This document shows positions 52,320-63,849 of a DNA stretch of 64,000 bases, piece after piece. The stretch's first letter is position 1. Each line of letters begins with the position of its first letter. Under the pieces are notes generated by a model, which was given only the letters and a program-made list of their open reading frames with translations, did no database searches and was not told where the DNA came from. A program made the translations under genes and the position numbers. The DNA comes from Sepiola atlantica (Eukaryota > Mollusca > Cephalopoda > Sepiida > Sepiolidae), in assembly GCA_963556195.1 (NCBI GenBank), contig CAUVYP010000579.1, positions 1,116,001 through 1,180,000 on the forward strand, in the 5' to 3' direction.

Positions 52320-54178
52320 TTGTTGATGTTTTGCGTATTCAGTTTGTATCGACATATCTCCGGGAGTACAAGAGCTGAACTTCTGAAACTTGGTACTTCA
52401 GTAGAAAATGTGTGTCCGCTAATGTCTGCAAAGTTTCAGAGCACAATTCTTATAAATGTGGAAGTTATTAACAAAAGACCTATCAACTTAAAATCGCACT
52501 AAATTTTGTTGATGTTTTGCGTATTCAGTTTGTATCGACATATCTCCGGGAGTACAAGAGCTGAACTTCTGAAACTTGGTACTTCAGTAGAAAATGTGTG
52601 TCCGCTAATGTCTGCAAATTTCAGAGCACAATTCTTATAAATGTGGAAGTTATAAACACAAGCGATATCAACTTAAAATCGCACTAAATTTTGCAGATGT
52701 TTTGCGAATTCAGTTTGTATCGACATATCTCCGGGAGTACAAGAGCTGACCTTCTGAAACTTCGTACATCAGTAGAAAATGTGTGTCCGCTATTGTCTGC
52801 AAAGTTTCGGAGCACAATTCTCATAAATGTGGAAGTTATAAACGAAAGCGATATCAACTTAAAATCGCCCTAAATTTTGTTGATGTTTTGCGTATTCAGT
52901 TTGTATCGACATATCTCCGGGAGTACAAGAGCTGAACTTCTGAAACTTGGTACTTCAGTAGAAAATGTGTGTCCGCTAATGTCTGCAAAGTTACGGAGCA
53001 CAATTCTTATAAATGTGGAAGTTATAAACACAAGCGATATCAACTTAAAATCGCACTAAATTTTGTTGATGTTTTGCGTATTCAGTTTGTATCGACATAT
53101 CTCCGGGAGTACAAGAGCTGAACTTCTGAAACTTGGTACTTCAGTAGAAAATGTGTGTCCGCTAATGTCTGCAAAGTTTCGGAGCACAATTCTTATAAAT
53201 GTGGAAGTTATTAACACAAGCGATATACCTTTTAAATCGCACTAAATTTTGTTGATGTTTTGCGTATTCAGTTTGTATCGACATATCTCCGGGAGTACAA
53301 GAGCTGAACTTCTGAAACTTGGTACTTCAGTAGAAAATGTGTGTCCGCTAATGTCTGCAAAGTTTCAGAGCACAATTCTTATAAATGTGGAAGTTATAAA
53401 CAAAAGCGATATCAACTTAAAATCGCACTAAATTTTGTTGATGTTTTGCGTATTCAGTTTGTATCGACATATCTCCGGGAGTACAAGAGCTGAACTTCTG
53501 AAACTTGGTACTTCAGTAGAAAATGTGTGTCCGCTAATGTCTGCAAAGTTTCAGAGCACAATTCTTATAAATGTGGAAGTTATAAACACAAGTGATATCA
53601 ACTTAAAATCGCACTAAATTTTGTTGATTTTTTGCGAATTCAGTTTGTATCGACATATCTCCGGGAGTACAAGAGCTGAACTTCTGAAACTTGGTACTTC
53701 AGTAGAAAATGTGTGTCCGCTAATGTCTGCAAAGTTTCGGAGCACAATTCTTATAAATGTGGAAGTTATTAACAAAAGACCTATCAACTTTAAATCGCAC
53801 TAAATTTTGTTTATGTTTTGCGTATTCAGTTTGTATCGACATATCTCCGGGAGTACAAGAGCTGACCTTCTGAAACTTCGTACATCGGTAGAAAATGTGT
53901 GTCCGCTATTGTCTGCAAAGTTTCGGAGCACAATTCTCATAAATGTGGAAGTTATAAACGAAAGCGATATCAACTTAAAATCGCACTAAATTTTGTTGAT
54001 GTTTTGCGTATTCAGTTTGTATCGACATATCTCCGGGAGTACAAGAGCTGAACTTCTGAAACTTGGTACTTCAGTAGAAAATGTGTGTCCGCTAATGTCT
54101 GCAAAGTTACGGAGCACAATTCTTATAAATGTGGAAGTTATAAACACAAGCGATATCAACTTAAAATCGCACTAAATT
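52320..54178 (+). repeat. 10-monomer segment, copy 1 of an 18-monomer-spaced duplication
   Basis: The order is Q with agacct tail, Qt, X, L, P, Qk, Qt, E, D, L. It recurs at 55667-57525 with the same rare members (cag with an agacct tail, X ending cgccctaaat, E with ttgatttttt). The Qt at 52506 has a one-base deletion (gcaaatttcag) that the second copy lacks. Confidence 0.85.
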
Positions 54179-54736
54179 TTGTTGATGTTTTGCGTATTCA
54201 GTTTGTATCGACATATCTCCGGGAGTACAAGAGCTGAATATCTGAAACTTGGTACTTCAGTAGAAAATGTGTGTCCGCTAATGTCTGCAAAGTTTCGGAG
54301 CACAATTCTTATAAATGTGGAAGTTATTAACACAAGCGATATGCCTTTTAAATCGCACTAAATTTTGTTGATGTTTTGCGTATTCAGTTTGTATCGACAT
54401 ATCTCCGGGAGTACAAGAGCTGAACTTCTGAAACTTGGTACTTCAGTAGAAAATGTGTGTCCGCTAATGTCTGCAAAGTTTCAGAGCACAATTCTTATAA
54501 ATGTGGAAGTTATAAACAAAAGCGATATCAACTTAAAATCGCACTAAATTTTGTTTATGTTTTGCGTATTCAGTTTGTATCGACATATCTCCGGGAGTAC
54601 AAGAGCTGAACTTCTGAAACTTGGTACTTCAGTAGAAAATGTGTGTCCGCTAATGTCTGCAAAGTTTCAGAGCACAATTCTTATAAATGTGGAAGTTATA
54701 AACACAAGCGATATCAACTTAAAATCGCACTAAATT

Positions 54737-54922
54737 TTGTTGATGTTTTGCGAATTCAGTTTGTATCGACATATCTCCGGGAGTACAAGAGCTGAACTTC
54801 TGAAACTTGGTACTTCAGTAGAAAATGTGTGTCCGCTAATGTCTGCAAAGTTACGGAGCACAATTCTTATAAATGTGGAAGTTATAAACACAAGCGATAT
54901 CAACTTAAAATCGCACTAAATT
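54737..54922 (+). repeat. Hybrid monomer: E front, L rear
   Basis: The front has the gcgaattcag of E and the rear has the aagttacgg and aaacacaagc of L. It is followed by another L at 54923, so an E and an L probably recombined with loss of the D between them. Confidence 0.82.
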
Positions 54923-55666
54923 TTGTTGATGTTTTGCGTATTCAGTTTGTATCGACATATCTCCGGGAGTACAAGAGCTGAACTTCTGAAACTTGGTACT
55001 TCAGTAGAAAATGTGTGTCCGCTAATGTCTGCAAAGTTACGGAGCACAATTCTTATAAATGTGGAAGTTATAAACACAAGCGATATCAACTTAAAATCGC
55101 ACTAAATTTTGTTGATGTTTTGCGTATTCAGTTTGTATCGACATATCTCCGGGAGTACAAGAGCTGAACTTCTGAAACTTGGTACTTCAGTAGAAAATGT
55201 GTGTCCGCTAATGTCTGCAAAGTTTCGGAGCACAATTCTTATAAATGTGGAAGTTATTAACACAAGCGATATACCTTTTAAATCGCACTAAATTTTGTTG
55301 ATGTTTTGCGTATTCAGTTTGTATCGACATATCTCCGGGAGTACAAGAGCTGAACTTCTGAAACTTGGTACTTCAGTAGAATATGTGTGTCCGCTAATGT
55401 CTGCAAAGTTTCGGAGCACAATTCTTATAAATGTGGAAGTTATAAACAAAAGCGATATCAACTTAAAATCGCACTAAATTTTGTTGATGTTTTGCGTATT
55501 CAGTTTGTATCGACATATCTCCGGGAGTACAAGAGCTGAACTTCTAAAACTTGGTACTTCAGTAGAAAATGTGTGTCCGCTAATGTCTGCAAAGTTTCGG
55601 AGCACAATTCTTATAAATGTGGAAGTTATTAACACAAGCGATATACCTTTTAAATCGCACTAAATT

Positions 55667-57525
55667 TTGTTGATGTTTTGCGTATTCAGTTTGTATCGAC
55701 ATATCTCCGGGAGTACAAGAGCTGAACTTCTGAAACTTGGTACTTCAGTAGAAAATGTGTGTCCGCTAATGTCTGCAAAGTTTCAGAGCACAATTCTTAT
55801 AAATGTGGAAGTTATTAACAAAAGACCTATCAACTTAAAATCGCACTAAATTTTGTTGATGTTTTGCGTATTCAGTTTGTATCGACATATCTCCGGGAGT
55901 ACAAGAGCTGAACTTCTGAAACTTGGTACTTCAGTAGAAAATGTGTGTCCGCTAATGTCTGCAAAGTTTCAGAGCACAATTCTTATAAATGTGGAAGTTA
56001 TAAACACAAGCGATATCAACTTAAAATCGCACTAAATTTTGCAGATGTTTTGCGAATTCAGTTTGTATCGACATATCTCCGGGAGTACAAGAGCTGACCT
56101 TCTGAAACTTCGTACATCAGTAGAAAATGTGTGTCCGCTATTGTCTGCAAAGTTTCGGAGCACAATTCTCATAAATGTGGAAGTTATAAACGAAAGCGAT
56201 ATCAACTTAAAATCGCCCTAAATTTTGTTGATGTTTTGCGTATTCAGTTTGTATCGACATATCTCCGGGAGTACAAGAGCTGAACTTCTGAAACTTGGTA
56301 CTTCAGTAGAAAATGTGTGTCCGCTAATGTCTGCAAAGTTACGGAGCACAATTCTTATAAATGTGGAAGTTATAAACACAAGCGATATCAACTTAAAATC
56401 GCACTAAATTTTGTTGATGTTTTCGTATTCAGTTTGTATCGACATATCTCCGGGAGTACAAGAGCTGAACTTCTGAAACTTGGTACTTCAGTAGAAAATG
56501 TGTGTCCGCTAATGTCTGCAAAGTTTCGGAGCACAATTCTTATAAATGTGGAAGTTATTAACACAAGCGATATACCTTTTAAATCGCACTAAATTTTGTT
56601 GATGTTTTGCGTATTCAGTTTGTATCGACATATCTCCGGGAGTACAAGAGCTGAACTTCTGAAACTTGGTACTTCAGTAGAAAATGTGTGTCCGCTAATG
56701 TCTGCAAAGTTTCAGAGCACAATTCTTATAAATGTGGAAGTTATAAACAAAAGCGATATCAACTTAAAATCGCACTAAATTTTGTTGATGTTTTGCGTAT
56801 TCAGTTTGTATCGACATATCTCCGGGAGTACAAGAGCTGAACTTCTGAAACTTGGTACTTCAGTAGAAAATGTGTGTCCGCTAATGTCTGCAAAGTTTCA
56901 GAGCACAATTCTTATAAATGTGGAAGTTATAAACACAAGCGATATCAACTTAAAATCGCACTAAATTTTGTTGATTTTTTGCGAATTCAGTTTGTATCGA
57001 CATATCTCCGGGAGTACAAGAGCTGAACTTCTGAAACTTGGTACTTCAGTAGAAAATGTGTGTCCGCTAATGTCTGCAAAGTTTCGGAGCACAATTCTTA
57101 TAAATGTGGAAGTTATTAACAAAAGACCTATCAACTTTAAATCGCACTAAATTTTGTTTATGTTTTGCGTATTCAGTTTGTATCGACATATCTCCGGGAG
57201 TACAAGAGCTGACCTTCTGAAACTTCGTACATCAGTAGAAAATGTGTGTCCGCTATTGTCTGCAAAGTTTCGGAGCACAATTCTCATAAATGTGGAAGTT
57301 ATAAACGAAAGCGATATCAACTTAAAATCGCACTAAATTTTGTTGATGTTTTGCGTATTCAGTTTGTATCGACATATCTCCGGGAGTACAAGAGCTGAAC
57401 TTCTGAAACTTGGTACTTCAGTAGAAAATGTGTGTCCGCTAATGTCTGCAAAGTTACGGAGCACAATTCTTATAAATGTGGAAGTTATAAACACAAGCGA
57501 TATCAACTTAAAATCGCACTAAATT
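55667..57525 (+). repeat. 10-monomer segment, copy 2
   Basis: It matches 52320-54178 at an offset of 3347 bp, which is 18 monomers minus the deleted base in copy 1. The P at 56411 has its own one-base deletion (ttttcgtat for ttttgcgtat). Confidence 0.85.
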
Positions 57526-57711
57526 TTGTTGATGTTTTGCGTATTCAGTTTGTATCGACATATCTCCGGGAGTACAAGAGCTGAACTTCTGAAACTTGGT
57601 ACTTCAGTAGAAAATGTGTGTCCGCTAATGTCTGCAAAGTTTCGGAGCACAATTCTTATAAATGTGGAAGTTATAAACAAAAGCGATATCAACTTAAAAT
57701 CGCACTAAATT
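57526..57711 (+). repeat. Single G monomer between segments
   Basis: An ordinary G completes the P Qk Qt E D L G module begun at 56411 and precedes the P-Q dimers. Confidence 0.85.
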
Positions 57712-59199
57712 TTGTTGATGTTTTGCGTATTCAGTTTGTATCGACATATCTCCGGGAGTACAAGAGCTGAACTTCTGAAACTTGGTACTTCAGTAGAAAA
57801 TGTGTGTCCGCTAATGTCTGCAAAGTTTCGGAGCACAATTCTTATAAATGTGGAAGTTATTAACACAAGCGATATACCTTTTAAATCGCACTAAATTTTG
57901 TTGATGTTTTGCGTATTCAGTTTGTATCGACATATCTCCGGGAGTACAAGAGCTGAACTTCTGAAACTTGGTACTTCAGTAGAAAATGTGTGTCCGCTAA
58001 TGTCTGCAAAGTTTCAGAGCACAATTCTTATAAATGTGGAAGTTATAAACAAAAGCGATATCAACTTAAAATCGCACTAAATTTTGTTGATGTTTTGCGT
58101 ATTCAGTTTGTATCGACATATCTCCGGGAGTACAAGAGCTGAACTTCTGAAACTTGGTACTTCAGTAGAAAATGTGTGTCCGCTAATGTCTGCAAAGTTT
58201 CGGAGCACAATTCTTATAAATGTGGAAGTTATTAACACAAGCGATATACCTTTTAAATCGCACGAAATTTTGTTGATGTTTTGCGTATTCAGTTTGTATC
58301 GACATATCTCCGGGAGTACAAGAGCTGAACTTCTGAAACTTGGTACTTCAGTAGAAAATGTGTGTCCGCTAATGTCTGCAAAGTTTCAGAGCACAATTTG
58401 TATAAATGTGGAAGTTATAAACAAAAGCGATATCAACTTAAAATCGAACTAAATTTTGTTGATGTTTTGCGTATTCAGTTTGTATCGACATATCTCCGGG
58501 AGTACAAGAGCTGAACTTCTGAAACTTGGTACTTCAGTAGAAAATGTGTGTCCGCTAATGTCTGCAAAGTTTCGGAGCACAATTCTTATAAATGTGGAAG
58601 TTATTAACACAAGCGATATACCTTTTAAATCGCACTAAATTTTGTTGATGTTTTGCGTATTCAGTTTGTATCGACATATCTCCGGGAGTACAAGAGCTGA
58701 ACTTCTGAAACTTGGTACTTCAGTAGAAAATGTGTGTCCGCTAATGTCTGCAAAGTTTCAGAGCACAATTCTTATAAATGTGGAAGTTATAAACAAAAGC
58801 GATATCAACTTAAAATCGCACTAAATTTTGTTGATGTTTTGCGTATTCAGTTTGTATCGACATATCTCCGGGAGTACAAGAGCTGAACTTCTGAAACTTG
58901 GTACTTCAGTAGAAAATGTGTGTCCGCTAATGTCTGCAAAGTTTCGGAGCACAATTCTTATAAATGTGGAAGTTATTAACACAAGCGATATACCTTTTAA
59001 ATCGCACTAAATTTTGTTGATGTTTTGCGTATTCAGTTTGTATCGACATATCTCCGGGAGTACAAGAGCTGAACTTCTGAAACTTGGTACTTCAGTAGAA
59101 AATGTGTGTCCGCTAATGTCTGCGAAGTTTCAGAGCACAATTCTTATAAATGTGGAAGTTATAAACAAAAGCGATATCAACTTAAAATCGCACTAAATT
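57712..59199 (+). repeat. Four 372-bp P-Q dimers
   Basis: P alternates with a Q- or C-type monomer four times: P Qk, P C, P Qk, P Qk. The P at 58084 ends cacgaaatt, an independent loss of the taa. The C at 58270 has aaacaaaagc and ends cgaactaaat. The last Qk has tctgcgaag. A dimeric period is found nowhere else in the window. Confidence 0.88.
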
Positions 59200-62100
59200 T
59201 TGTTGATGTTTTGCGTATTCAGTTTGTATCGACATATCTCCGGGAGTACAAGAGCTGAACTTCTGAAACTTGGTACTTCAGTAGAAAATGTGTGTCCGCT
59301 TATGTCTGCAAAGTTTCAAGGCACAATTTGTATAAATGTGGAAGTTATAAACACAAGCGATATCAACTTAAAATCGCACTAAATTTTGTTGATGTTTTGC
59401 GTATTCAGTTTGTATCGACATATCTCCGGGAGTACAAGAGCTGAACTTCTGAAACTTGGTACTTCAGTAGAAAATGTGTGTCCGCTAATGTCTGCAAAGT
59501 TTCGGAGCACAATTCTTATAAATGTGGAAGTTATAAACAAAAGCGATATCAACTTAAAATCGCACTAAATTTTGTTGATGTTTTGCGTATTCAGTTTGTA
59601 TCGACATATCTCCGGGAGTACAAGAGCTGAACTTCTGAAACTTGGTACTTCAGTAGAAAATGTGTGTCCGCTAATGTCTGCAAAGTTTCGGAGCACAATT
59701 CTTATAAATGTGGAAGTTATTAACAAAAGACCTATCAACTTAAAATCGCACTAAATTTTGTTTATGTTTTGCGTATTCAGTTTGTATCGACATATCTCCG
59801 GGAGTACAAGAGCTGAACTTCTGAAACTTGGTACTTCAGTAGAAAATGTGTGTCCGCTAATGTCTGCAAAGTTTCAGAGCACAATTTGTATAAATGTGGA
59901 AGTTATAAACAAAAGCGATATCAACTTAAAATCGCACTAAATTTTGTTGATGTTTTGCGTATTCAGTTTGTATCGACATATCTCCGGGAGTACAAGAGCT
60001 GAACTTCTGAAACTTGGTACTTCAGTAGAAAATGTGTGTCCGCTAATGTCTGCAAAGTTTCAGAGCACAATTTGTATAAATGTGGAAGTAATAAACACAA
60101 GCGATATCAACTAAAAATCGCACTAAATTTTGTTGATGTTTTGCGTATTCAGTTTGTATCGACATATCTCCGGGAGTACAAGAGCTGAACTTCTGAAACA
60201 TGGTACTTCAGTAGAAAATGTGTGTCCGCTAATGTCTGCAAAGTTTCGGAGCACAATTCTTATAAATGTGGAAGTTATAAACAAAAGCGATATCAACTTA
60301 AAATCGCACTAAATTTTGTTGATGTTTTGCGTATTCAGTTTGTATCGACATATCTCCGGGAGTACAAGAGCTGAACTTCTGAAACTTGGTACCTCAGTAG
60401 AAAATGTGTGTCCGCTAATGTCTGCAAAGTTTCGGAGCACAATTCTTATAAATGTGGTAGTTATAAACAAAAGACCTATCAACTTAAAATCGCACTAAAT
60501 GTTGTTTATGTTTTGCGTATTCAGTTTGTATCGACATATCTCCGGGAGTACAAGAGCTGAACTTCTGAAACTTGGTACTTCAGTAGAAAATGTGTGTCCG
60601 CTAATGTCTGCAAAGTTTCGGAGCACAATTCTTATAAATGTGGAAGTTATTAACACAAGCGATATACCTTTTAAATCGCACTAAATTTTGTTGATGTTTT
60701 GCGTATTCAGTTTGTATCGACATATCTCCGGGAGTACAAGAGCTGAACTTCTGAAACTTGGTACTTCAGTAGAAAATGTGTGTCCGCTAATGTCTGCAAA
60801 GTTTCAGAGCACAATTCTTATAAATGTGGAAGTTATAAACAAAAGCGATATCAACTTAAAATCGCACTAAATTTTGTTGATGTTTTGCGTATTCAGTTTG
60901 TATCGACATATCTCCGGGAGTACAAGAGCTGAACTTCTGAAACTTGGTACTTCAGTAGAAAATGTGTGTCCGCTAATGTCTGCAAAGTTTTAGAGCACAA
61001 TTCTTATAAATGTGGAAGTTATAAACACAAGCGATATCAACTTAAAATCGCACTAAATTTTGTTGATGTTTTGCGAATTCAGTTTGTATCGACATATCTC
61101 CGGGAGTACAAGAGCTGAACTTCTGAAACTTGGTACTTCAGTAGAAAATGTGTGTCCGCTAATGTCTGCAAAGTTTCGGAGCACAATTCTTATAAATGTG
61201 GAAGTTATTAACAAAAGACCTATCAACTTAAAATCGCACTAAATTTTGTTGATGTTTTGCGTATTCAGTTTGTATCGACATATCTCCGGGAGTACAAGAG
61301 CTGAACTTCTGAAACTTGGTACTTCAGTAGAAAATGTGTGTCCGCTAATGTCTGCAAAGTTTCAGAGCACAATTTGTATAAATGTGGAAGTTATAAACAC
61401 AAGCGATATCAACTTAAAATCGCACTAAATTTTGTTGATGTTTTGCGTATTCAGTTTGTATCGACATATCTCCGGGAGTACAAGAGCTGAACTTCTGAAA
61501 CTTGGTACTTCAGTAGAAAATGTGTGTCCGCTAATGTCTGCAAAGTTTCGGAGCACAATTCTTATAAATGTGGAAGTTATAAACAAAAGCGATATCAACT
61601 TAAAATCGCACTAAATTTTGTTGATGTTTTGCGTATTCAGTTTGTATCGACATATCTCCGGGAGTACAAGAGCTGAACTTCTGAAACTTGGTACTTCAGT
61701 AGAAAATGTGTGTCCGCTAATGTCTGCAAAGTTTCGGAGCACAATTCTTATAAATGTGGAAGTTATTAACAAAAGACCTATCAACTTTAAATCGCACTAA
61801 ATTTTGTTTATGTTTTGCGTATTCAGTTTGTATCGACATATCTCCGGGAGTACAAGAGCTGACCTTCTGAAACTTCGTACATCAGTAGAAAATGTGTGTC
61901 CGCTATTGTCTGCAAAGTTTCGGAGCACAATTCTCATAAATGTGGAAGTTATAAACAAAAGCGATATCAACTTTAAATCGCACTAAATTTTGTTGATGTT
62001 TTGCGTATTCAGTTTGTATCGACATATGTCCGGGAGTACAAGAGCTGAACTTCTGAAACTTGGTACTTCAGTAGAAAATGTGTGTCAGCTAATGTCTGCA

Positions 62101-63105
62101 AAGTTACAGAGCACAATTCTTATAAATGTGGAAGTTATAAACACAAGCGATATCAACTTAAAATCGCACTAAATTTTGTTGATGTTTTGCGTATTCAGTT
62201 TGTATCGACATATCTCCGGTAGTACAAGAGCTGAACTTCTGAAACTTCGTACTTCAGTAGAAAATGTGTGTCCGCTAATGTCTGCAAAGTTTCGGAGCAC
62301 AATTCTTATAAATGTGGAAGTTATAAACAAAAGCGATATCAACTTAAAATCGCACTAAATTTTGTTGATGTTTTGCGTATTCAGTTTGTATCGACATATC
62401 TCCGGGAGTACAAGAGCTGAACTTCTGAAACTTGGTACTTCAGTAGAAAATGTGTGTCCGCTAATGTCTGCAAAGTTTCGGAGCACAATTCTTATAAATG
62501 TGGAAGTTATTAACACAAGCGATATACCTTTTAAATCGCACTAAATTTTGTTGATGTTTTGCGTATTCAGTTTGTATCGACATATCTCCGGGAGTACAAG
62601 AGCTGAACTTCTGAAACTTGGTACTTCAGTAGAAAATGTGTGTCCGCTAATGTCTGCGAAGTTTCAGAGAAGAATTCTTATAAATGTGGAAGTTATAAAC
62701 AAAAGCGATATCAACTTAAAATCGCACTAAATTTTGTTGATGTTTTGCGTATTCAGTTTGTATCGACATATCTCCGGGAGTACAAGAGCTGAACTTCTGA
62801 AACTTGGTACTTCAGTAGAAAATGTGTGTCCGCTAATGTCTGCAAAGTTTCGGAGCACAATTCTTATAAATGTGGAAGTTATAAACAAAAGCGATATCAA
62901 CTTAAAATCGCACTAAATTTTGTTGATGTTTTGCGTATTCAGTTTGTATCGACATATCTCCGGTAGTACAAGAGCTGAACTTCTGAAACTTGGTACTTCA
63001 GTAGAAAATGTGTGTCCGCTAATGTCTGCAAAGTTTCGGAGCACAATTCTTATAAATGTGGAAGTTATTAACAAAAGACCTATCAACTTTAAATCGCACT
63101 AAATT
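59200..63105 (+). repeat. Heterogeneous right-hand segment (21 monomers)
   Basis: The types are C G H C C G H P Qk Qt E C G H D L G P Qk G H, some with mixed markers, without a clear longer unit. Private changes are dense: ccgcttatg and ttcaaggca (59200), aactaaaaat (59944), aaacatgg (60130), gtggtagtt (60316), aaatgttgt (60499 onward), ttttagagc (60874), catatgtcc, tcagcta and ttacaga (61990), and cagagaaga, which creates an extra EcoRI site at 62672-62677. The change ccggtagt is shared by 62176 and 62920, four monomers apart. Confidence 0.83.
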
Positions 63106-63663
63106 TTGTTTATGTTTTGCGTATTCAGTTTGTATCGACATATCTCCGGGAGTACAAGAGCTGACCTTCTGAAACTTCGTACATCAGTAGAAAATGTGTG
63201 TCCGCTATTGTCTGCAAAGTTTCGGAGCACAATTCTCATAAATGTGGAAGTTATAAACAAAAGCGATATCAACTTTAAATCGCACTAAATTTTGTTGATG
63301 TTTTGCGTATTCAGTTTGTATCGACATATCTCCGGGAGTACAAGAGCTGACCTTCTGAAACTTCGTACATCAGTAGAAAATGTGTGTCCGCTATTGTCTG
63401 CAAAGTTTCGGAGCACAATTCTCATAAATGTGGAAGTTATAAACAAAAGCGATATCAACTTTAAATCGCACTAAATTTTGTTGATGTTTTGCGTATTCAG
63501 TTTGTATCGACATATCTCCGGGAGTACAAGAGCTGACCTTCTGAAACTTCGTACATCGGTAGAAAATGTGTGTCCGCTATTGTCTGCAAAGTTTCGGAGC
63601 ACAATTCTCATAAATGTGGAAGTTATAAACGAAAGCGATATCAACTTAAAATCGCACTAAATT
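63106..63663 (+). repeat. Three consecutive D monomers
   Basis: Three D-type units follow each other. The first two end aaacaaaagc with an aactttaaa tail, a D variant also seen at 61804. The third has acatcggtag and the standard aacgaaagc. Only here does a monomer type other than Qt or L sit directly next to its own kind more than once. Confidence 0.87.
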
Positions 63664-63849
63664 TTGTTGATGTTTTGCGTATTCAGTTTGTATCGACATA
63701 TCTCCGGGAGTACAAGAGCTGAACTTCTGAAACTTGGTACTTCAGTAGAAAATGTGTGTCCGCTAATGTCTGCAAAGTTACGGAGCACAATTCTTATAAA
63801 TGTGGAAGTTATAAACACAAGCGATATCAACTTAAAATCGCACTAAATT
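63664..63849 (+). repeat. L monomer
   Basis: This is a standard L (aagttacgg with aaacacaagc) following the D run. The D-L order agrees with the general module. Confidence 0.9.

Larger units (their letters stand above)
51576..57525 (+). repeat. Irregular segment with X, L, P and hybrid monomers (32 monomers)
   Basis: The order is X L H-like D/P-hybrid Q-agacct Qt X L P Qk Qt E D L P Qk Qt E/L-hybrid L P G P Q-agacct Qt X L P Qk Qt E D L. X is repeatedly followed by L, and the X monomers end cgccctaaat. E monomers at 53621 and 56968 share ttgatttttt. Two one-base deletions occur here. The segment is less regular than anything to its left. Confidence 0.82.
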
